Shown piece by piece: positions 32,244 to 38,008 of a DNA stretch of 38,008 nt (position 1 is the first letter of the stretch; each line of letters begins with the position of its first letter). The DNA is taken from NCBI GenBank assembly GCA_022925895.1, contig JAKSYS010000610.1, positions 1 to 38,008 on the forward strand, read 5' to 3'. This stretch comes from Fragilaria crotonensis (Eukaryota > Bacillariophyta > Fragilariophyceae > Fragilariales > Fragilariaceae). Position numbers and translations under genes: made by a program. The notes beneath the pieces are model-generated. The model saw only the letters and a list, made by a program, of their open reading frames with translations, did no database searches and was not told the DNA's origin.

Positions 32244-34570
32244 CGATGGTTATTACTTGTGTGAGTTGCTGGTATTGCTGTTCGGCAGCGTTCTCGTTGT
32301 CCGCTTCACATCCGTCGTGGGCAATGATCCAGTCGACTGTCTCTGTCGGTTCCAGTATTGCTTTGAGTTGTGCAATGCTGCATAATTTCTGGTCTTTTTG
32401 CTGTCTATCAAATGGGTGCTGTGTCTGCCACTCGGGTCCCTCTTCGATGTGTCGTATGTGTGCTGTTATGCCCGCTTCGGTCACTGCTGTTTCCACGTTT
32501 GTTGATCCCGCATTGACTACCCAAATGTTGCGATTGTTGTCACTCTTTGCGGCGAGCAGTGTCTTTGGTTGATTTCGACTTGTCCCTGCTTGCACTGGTT
32601 GATGGGTGATTGCTATGGGGATTGCGATTGCTATTGGTAGTGACTGTTTCTCTGCTGGACGCCATTGACTTGTGAGGTTTTTATATCTGGTGAGGACGTC
32701 GCATTCGACCATGAATCTGGCGGGTTGATGTACGATTGTGAATAGGAATTGCAGCAGTCTTTGCCTCATTCGTTGGTGTACATGGGTAGGTACATCTTCA
32801 CCTTGAAAGAATTGTCGTAGCCCATTGCAGTCGGTCATCCAGGTGAACTCCTTGCCGAACAAATGTCGTTTGTATTTTTCCATGGCGGCCCAAACCCCCG
32901 TTGCTACTTTGCCTGTGTACGAGGAGTGCATGGCGCTTTCGCTTTCATTGTATTTCCTTGAGCTGAATGTTATTGGACGTAGTCGGAGTTGGTGCATAAG
33001 TTTGTCGAAGCTGCACGGTTCGATTTTCATTGCTTCTTGGGTTTCACTGTGTCTGGCCTCTTTGCTGTCTGGATCTGCCTGCAGTAATACCGCCGCCATT
33101 CCCAATCTGCACCAGTCCGTTTTTAGTAGATAGAATCTTCTTGTATAGTCGGGTCTTGCTAGCGTCGGCCTGGTGATCAGCTCGTCGAGTAGTTCGTTGA
33201 GCAGTTGTTGGTCTTCTCGGTTCCATTCTTGTGCCATTGGGATTCCATTCTCGGTTGGTTTTGTTCCTTTAAGTTTCTTGATGTGTTGTCGCCACCTCCC
33301 GATGCGAAGCTCGTAGTTCGCAATCCAATCTTGGTAAAATCCAATCAGACGGATGAGCTGTCGGAGGTCCGTCAGTGTGTTTGGTGTTTTACATTTGAGG
33401 TCTTCTAATGCTTGCATTTTGGTTCGTGCCGGTCTGTTTCCGTCGGCCTCCACGTCCATTCCGACAAATTCGGCGCTTTGTGGGAAGAATCTGCATTTCT
33501 TCAATTTCACAGTTACTTGATGTTGTTGTAATATTTGAAGCACAATCTCAAAGTATTTTATCAACGGTTTTGTGTCTTCCGAATGAAGCATTATGTCGTC
33601 AACTATTACTTCCGCGTCTGTCCACGGTCGCTCAGCACCTTTCAGTGTTACCTCGACGTCATCTCGTATGCCCAGTTCCGTCGCTCTTTTGTTCCATCTC
33701 CGCTTTAATGTGTCCACAAGGCAGCAGAATGTACCGTGGGCATTGAGGCATCCCATCGGCATGACTGTCCAGCATTTCTGGCCTCCGGGTACGAAGAACG
33801 CTGCTTTGTCTCTCGACGTTTCATGCAGGAGGACTTGCCAGAATCCGCTTTCGAAGTCCATCGTAATAAAATGTTTTGAAATAAATGGTCTTGTGATGGT
33901 GTTTAGTTTCCTATATGACACTGTGAGGCGCCATATGTACTCTGACCAGTGTATGTGATTCTGGTTGGGTTTGGCTGCCAGTACCACCTGAGCTCCCCAT
34001 GGGCTTTGCTCTTGCTTCCTCGATTAATCCATTTTCTTCAAGACCTCGTGTCAGTTGTGTGATGACTCTTGCTTTGTGTGGTCCGTATCGTGGGATTTGG
34101 CAGCATACCGGTTGTGCATTGCCTGTGTCAATGTGGCATACAAATCCTTGGATGTGCTGTTTCAGTCCCTCCATGGCGAAAACGCCCCAGTACTGTTTGA
34201 TTAAATCCAAAATTGGCGGCCTGAGCTCCCCTGGACAATCGTCCCATTGAAGTGACTTTCGTAGTTCCTCGCCGTGTTTGTTCTCGTCGTACTTTATGAT
34301 TGAGTCCGGGTCGCGTTCGCCGACTTCTTGTTTTGTTTTTGATATCGCTGTTCCGCCATTTTGGTACAACACTTCCAGCGCGTCGTCGTCATCCGGCAGG
34401 TATTCAGGTTCTTCGTATTGAGAAATCAGTTTTGGCCTATATGGTCTCTTTTCTGTTACGACTGGTTTCCTTCCGTCATCCATTCGTTGTTTTGCTGATT
34501 CTACTTCTTCTTTGGTAGCGGCGGAAGCTGCTAGTACCTTAATATGTAATTCATTTGTGTCCGTCCTCAT
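32200..34570 (-). pseudogene. Reverse transcriptase and RNase H
   Basis: The upstream frame (34570-33911) gives the start of RT, with CCQIPRYGPHKARVITQLTR. After a shift near 33985 the frame holds TMDFESGFWQVLLHE (Asp 33856-33858), KAAFFVPGG and MPMGCLNAHGTF. EVIVDDIMLHS follows, with the VDD catalytic pair at 33595-33603. RNase H follows: LLKTDWCRLGMAAVLLQ and WMTDCNGLRQFF. The segment SSYTGKVATGVWA carries Lys (32908-32910), where related elements have the catalytic Glu in a GE pair. The frame leaves register near 32210, where the integrase frame takes over. Confidence 0.8.
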
Positions 34571-34690
34571 TTCGTACGTGACGCCTGATGTATTTTTTAT
34601 GTTGTTTTTGTGCTCCTGGACGTTAGTGGTTTCGTGTCTTTGTCCTTATTTTGTTCCCATCGCGACCTCGACTGTCGTCGCGGCGTGCTG

Positions 34691-35564
34691 TCATTCGGTT
34701 TGCCTGATCGCGATGTCCGTGTTGTGAGTCATCGTGTATACTGCTGTCGCCTCTGCCCTGAATCGGTCTTGTGGCATCGGCGGTGTGCGCCTCGTCGGTG
34801 GTTCGTACTGGATACGCAGTGTTGTGTTCCAGATTGTTAGGTGCACGTTTGGCTCCGCAGCATCGTAGCTCCACAATGCTTTTGTCTTCCTTAGAAAATT
34901 AATTGACACAATTGCCGTAGCCGCTGCTTGTTTGCTCAATCCAAATGTGAGATTGCATGCTGTACCGTTGTATCGGAAGGGTGTCTTGTATTCGATTATG
35001 TGCGTGAGCTTGGGTGCTGTGGCAGACACTTCTACTCCTCCGATGGTGATTTCTTTTTCTCCGTATTCGTGCATGGGTTTAAATGATGCGACAAGCTCTG
35101 GAAATGTGTCGGCCATTGCTTTGTGGAAGTCCAAGCGCCCATTTCTTACTCCAGCACAAGAGTCCAGGGCAATCTTGAGTTTGCCTTTCCCGTGTTCCGG
35201 TCCGATGGGGAATTGACAGTGTGGTAGTGTTGCTTGGCAAGATCTCGAGCGGGATTGCTTTGATGGGAACCGCTTGGAACACCCGGGCAATGAAGTTGTA
35301 TGTGTGGCCGTTGCTGTCGTTTCTTGTGCCTGGCCCGTAATAGTCCATGGGTTGGCTTGATTCTCGTGTTCCGCTGGTACTTTCCATCGTTTCGTCGGTC
35401 CACTTGTTGCGTGCCCATTCGCGATTGAGGTGTTGCCTGTTTCTCGCCAAGATGTCTGTTGCCATCAATGCGGCTGCATCGGCGGCTCGTTCTGCATCTT
35501 TCTTTGAGATAAATCCAAGGTCCTTCCAGTCGCGTATCGCTTCTGTCTTGGCTAACAATGTCAA
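34691..35564 (-). pseudogene. Retropepsin-like protease region
   Basis: An Ala-rich linker (35564 to about 35220) contains DAERAADAAALMATDILARN. After a shift near 35230, KLKIALDSCAGVRNGRLDFH carries the presumed catalytic Asp in DSCAG (35150-35164). A hydrophobic LTFGLSKQAAATAIVSINFL lies about 75 residues later, where the second conserved retropepsin segment is expected. Canonical retropepsins have D(S/T)GA; here a Cys sits between Ser and Ala-Gly. The position between gag and RT supports the assignment. It stops at 34691. Confidence 0.65.
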
Positions 35565-37416
35565 TCTCTCTCACTTTTGTGTCCCTGCTGTTGTTCCTTG
35601 TTCTCATTGCGGCTTTCCCATTCTTCACGCATTTGTTTCATTCTGCGAAACGCGGTTCTTCGCACGTCAGGGTCGTACTTGTTGGGACAGTCTCGGAAAC
35701 TGTGGAACCGGTTCACGTGGTGTGTGGCGTGTCCCGTGCATCCCCAGCATTCGAGTGGTCTGTCTGTTCCACTTGCATTCCTCAGAGCGTTTTCTGCTGG
35801 GCTAAGGAAACAGCATGTGAATGTGTTCCAGTCGTCCCCGTTCATCCAGTTCTGTAGGAGGGTGTGTTGCTCCGTGAGTGGGTCCTCGTCTCCTGTTGTG
35901 TCGGTTGCCTGTTGTCTTGTTGCACTTCCCGGTGCTCCGATGTTGTCGTACGTAGTGCTCCCTTGTTCATCCTTGTGGAATGCCATGAATGTCCTCGCTG
36001 CTGGTCTTGGTTGATGAAGCCTGGTCGCTGGGTTGTATGGTCGGTTTTGGGTCGGGTGTAGCGTGTTTTTGATGAGTTGGATTTGGGTTTCGATGTCTCG
36101 CTCCTCCTCCATTGCTATGTCTCGGATTCGCTGTAGTTGCATCAGTTGGTCTTGGTTGTGACTCGGTGGTGGGTGCCGGTATTGACGTCTGTTCAACTTA
36201 TCCTGCATGTGTGCCGTCAAGAATCGACGAATGTTGTTGGTAAGTTGACCGGGAAGGGTTCTGCGGGTTTGAACTGCTGTACAATTGCCGTGAACCTGGC
36301 GTAGTGTTCTGCAATTGTGGCTGCTGTGGTCTGGCCTTTGTTGTTTGGACCTCTCTGTTGGCATTGGATAAGGCGCGTCACCGGGGTTTCTATAATGCCT
36401 TCTCCTACAAATGCAGGCCTCATCAGCCGTGCAACTACTTTGTATTTTGGGTTTTGCTTGATGTCTTCAATCCAGGTGTTGAATTTATCTTGGCTGAATT
36501 GTTTGCGTTCCAGCATCCCAAACTGTGCGCTTCCTTGGAGGTATTTGCAAACTGTGATCAGTTGTCTGACGTCGCGCAGTGTTGCAAGTGTGATGATGAC
36601 ATTGCTTAAGCTTGCGTTGGGTCCTTGGGGCAACCTGAATAGAACTATCTTGGTATCCGCCCCTGGAATCAGCTGATTCCCTGGCTGGCCTGGGATTGTG
36701 TATCTCCTCCGCGGATCAATCGTCATCTCCATCATAACATATCTTGCTGTACTTCTGAAGTTGGCTTCGTTGGCTCCAGGTTGCGGGATGTTGATGTTCC
36801 GATGAGTTGATGATCGTACCGTCAGGAATGTGTACTCGAATAAGTTGCTTTCATAGTTCGTGAAGGCTTCGGTTAGCAAGGTGGCACTTGTTAGGATGAG
36901 CACTTGGTTGAAATGGTTGACAAGACAGTCGGTCTTATTCTTCCATTTTCCGTTGCCCGCTCTAATTGACTCGATGGCATGTTCGAGGACCATAGATTTG
37001 ACATCTTGTGGGTCCGTAGTCTTCGGACATGGTGCGAGCATGTATGTCACACCGCTCCACGTCTTTTCTTGTAGGTTGAGTCGCCCGTCGGCCTTCAACG
37101 ATCTTGTATTCGCGTAGGTAGGACGTCCACCGGTTCTGCCATGATACCAAGGGTCATTTTGGTTTTCGAACGAGCGTGGCATGGCGGCGAAAGCATAGGC
37201 TGGGGTCGCGTTTTCAATTGAAGATGCAGGATTGTCACCGGGCAGGTTTCCATATAACGAGTGACCATCCCCCAGGAGGTAGGCCCGTCGTAGATCGTCT
37301 GACATGGTCGTTCCGTTTGTATCGTGTCCGGATGATTGTTGTGAGGTTGTGAATGATTCTGTGCCTGGGAGGCTACGTCCTCGATCCACGGGTGACGGAC
37401 AGTTATCGTCTTGCAT
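35561..37416 (-). pseudogene. Gag with extended zinc knuckle
   Basis: It starts at the ATG at 37414-37416 (MQDDNCPSPVDRG). The first 399-codon frame holds the capsid-like region (NHFNQVLILTSATLLTEA, then FKPAEPFPVNLPTTF). A shift near 36240 moves into the second frame, whose basic/helical stretch MQDKLNRRQYRHPPPSHN leads to a zinc knuckle. CWGC, His and DC give C-x2-C-x11-H-x4-C (35687-35749). The ending is Lys/Glu-rich. Gag would form the particle and package RNA. The 5' end is duplicated at 19309-19486. Confidence 0.75.
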
Positions 37417-37432
37417 ATCGTCTCACGTTACA

Positions 37433-38008
37433 GTGACAGCGCTCATCCACCTAAGATGACAAGCTCCTCTCATAGATTTCGACTTTCTTGATGGGTCTTA
37501 CACCGAGGGAATCGTCGTTTCTCCCGTTGCATCATCCGAATCGAGGGTGTTCGAATGACCTACATTGCCATGTGGTTGCTGCAACAACCACATTGCAGTT
37601 GCAATCAATCATCATCATCATCGGCATCAACAAACGGCATGCAAATTTTTTTGTCTGCGAGGCAGAATCTACGGTACATTCTGCTGGAATTTATCAGATT
37701 CTGAATTCTGTCAAAGCGCGCCTCCAGATGATTAGTTTGAATGTTTGAGCATGCAATTGTTTCTAACTACCATTGTCAACGTTGGTCAACATAAATCTGA
37801 TGCAACGTGGAACTAAGAACAGAATAAATTGAACACGTGGAACGGAATTCTGGTGATGTGAATTTGGTTGCAAATGTGCTCTTCAAATCTACGAGAAGTC
37901 CTGAAATAACGTAAGTTCGAGAGCGAGTCCCGTTTCACTTTGAACAGAACATTGGGCTCAGATCCGGTGATGGGGTTTAATAAGGAAAATTTGCATCGTA
38001 GTTTTTTT
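37433..38008. other. Gene-free right edge of the window
   Basis: No gene is supported. This is where the primer-binding site and 5' LTR of the minus-strand gypsy element should lie, but neither was recognised. A short hairpin (ATGTGGTTG/CAACCACAT, 37570-37593) and an ATC-repeat tract (37600-37622) are present. Confidence 0.4.

Larger units (their letters stand above)
29010..37416 (-). mobile_element. Ty3/gypsy LTR retrotransposon, internal region
   Basis: The minus-strand order of gag, protease, RT/RNase H, integrase and C-terminal extension is that of Ty3/gypsy elements; in copia, integrase precedes RT. The coding span is about 8.4 kb in several overlapping frames. LTRs would lie right of 37432 and left of 29010. 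Comparing these flanks by eye gave no direct repeat, so LTRs are lost, outside the window or unrecognised. Confidence 0.85.

Noticed and set aside
37488-37748. 86-codon plus-strand frame at the right edge
   Set aside because: It contains a run of isoleucines from an ATC repeat and no recognisable domain.
1-38008. CRISPR arrays, rRNA or tRNA genes, bacterial operons
   Set aside because: No regularly spaced repeats with unique spacers, no rRNA or tRNA-like stretches were recognised, and the gene content is that of eukaryotic transposons.

Overview
The window reads as a transposon-rich stretch of a nuclear genome from a microalga, most likely a diatom. This rests on recognising several protein families by eye: a diatom-type tyrosine recombinase, a CACTA/Plavaka-like transposase, a PIF/Harbinger transposase, APE-type LINEs with RNase H, and a Ty3/gypsy element with a DSCAG protease. 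No database search was possible. Nearly all recognisable coding sequence belongs to mobile elements; only one candidate host gene (15432-17581 +) is seen.

Layout. 77-1127 (+): a frameshifted tyrosine recombinase. 1200-2031: two ~295-bp direct repeats around a 241-bp spacer, consistent with the B1-A2-B2 end of a PAT/Ngaro-type YR retrotransposon. 2032-5017 (+) and 7923-5049 (-): two convergent broken genes of a decayed CACTA-like element, namely a protein with Ulp1/C48-like and second cysteine-protease-like signatures, and the transposase. 8386-8902: a 5'-truncated LINE between perfect 17-bp target-site duplications, inserted in an acidic minus-strand ORF. 10061-14177: a complete but dead Harbinger element with terminal inverted repeats, transposase (+) and a convergent accessory gene (-). 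14285-15205: diverged intergenic repeats. 15432-17581: a serine-rich hypothetical gene. 17582-19308: apparently gene-free DNA. 19309-19486: a fragment of the gag gene also present at 37252-37432.

19930-28709 (-): a nearly full LINE. ORF1 overlaps ORF2 by an ATGA, and ORF2 carries APE endonuclease, RT, RNase H, a Cys/His motif and a C-terminal PIP-box-like peptide. 29010-37416 (-): the internal region of a Ty3/gypsy element in the order gag, protease, RT/RNase H, integrase and a C-terminal extension. No LTRs were recognised.

A general caution: most elements are broken by single-base frameshifts roughly every 0.5-1.5 kb, while conserved motifs stay intact. The two 295-bp repeats differ mainly by one-base indels, several in homopolymers. 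Part of the apparent pseudogenisation may therefore be residual long-read sequencing error. The Harbinger element is an exception, with real deletions, nonsense codons and a lost catalytic residue.
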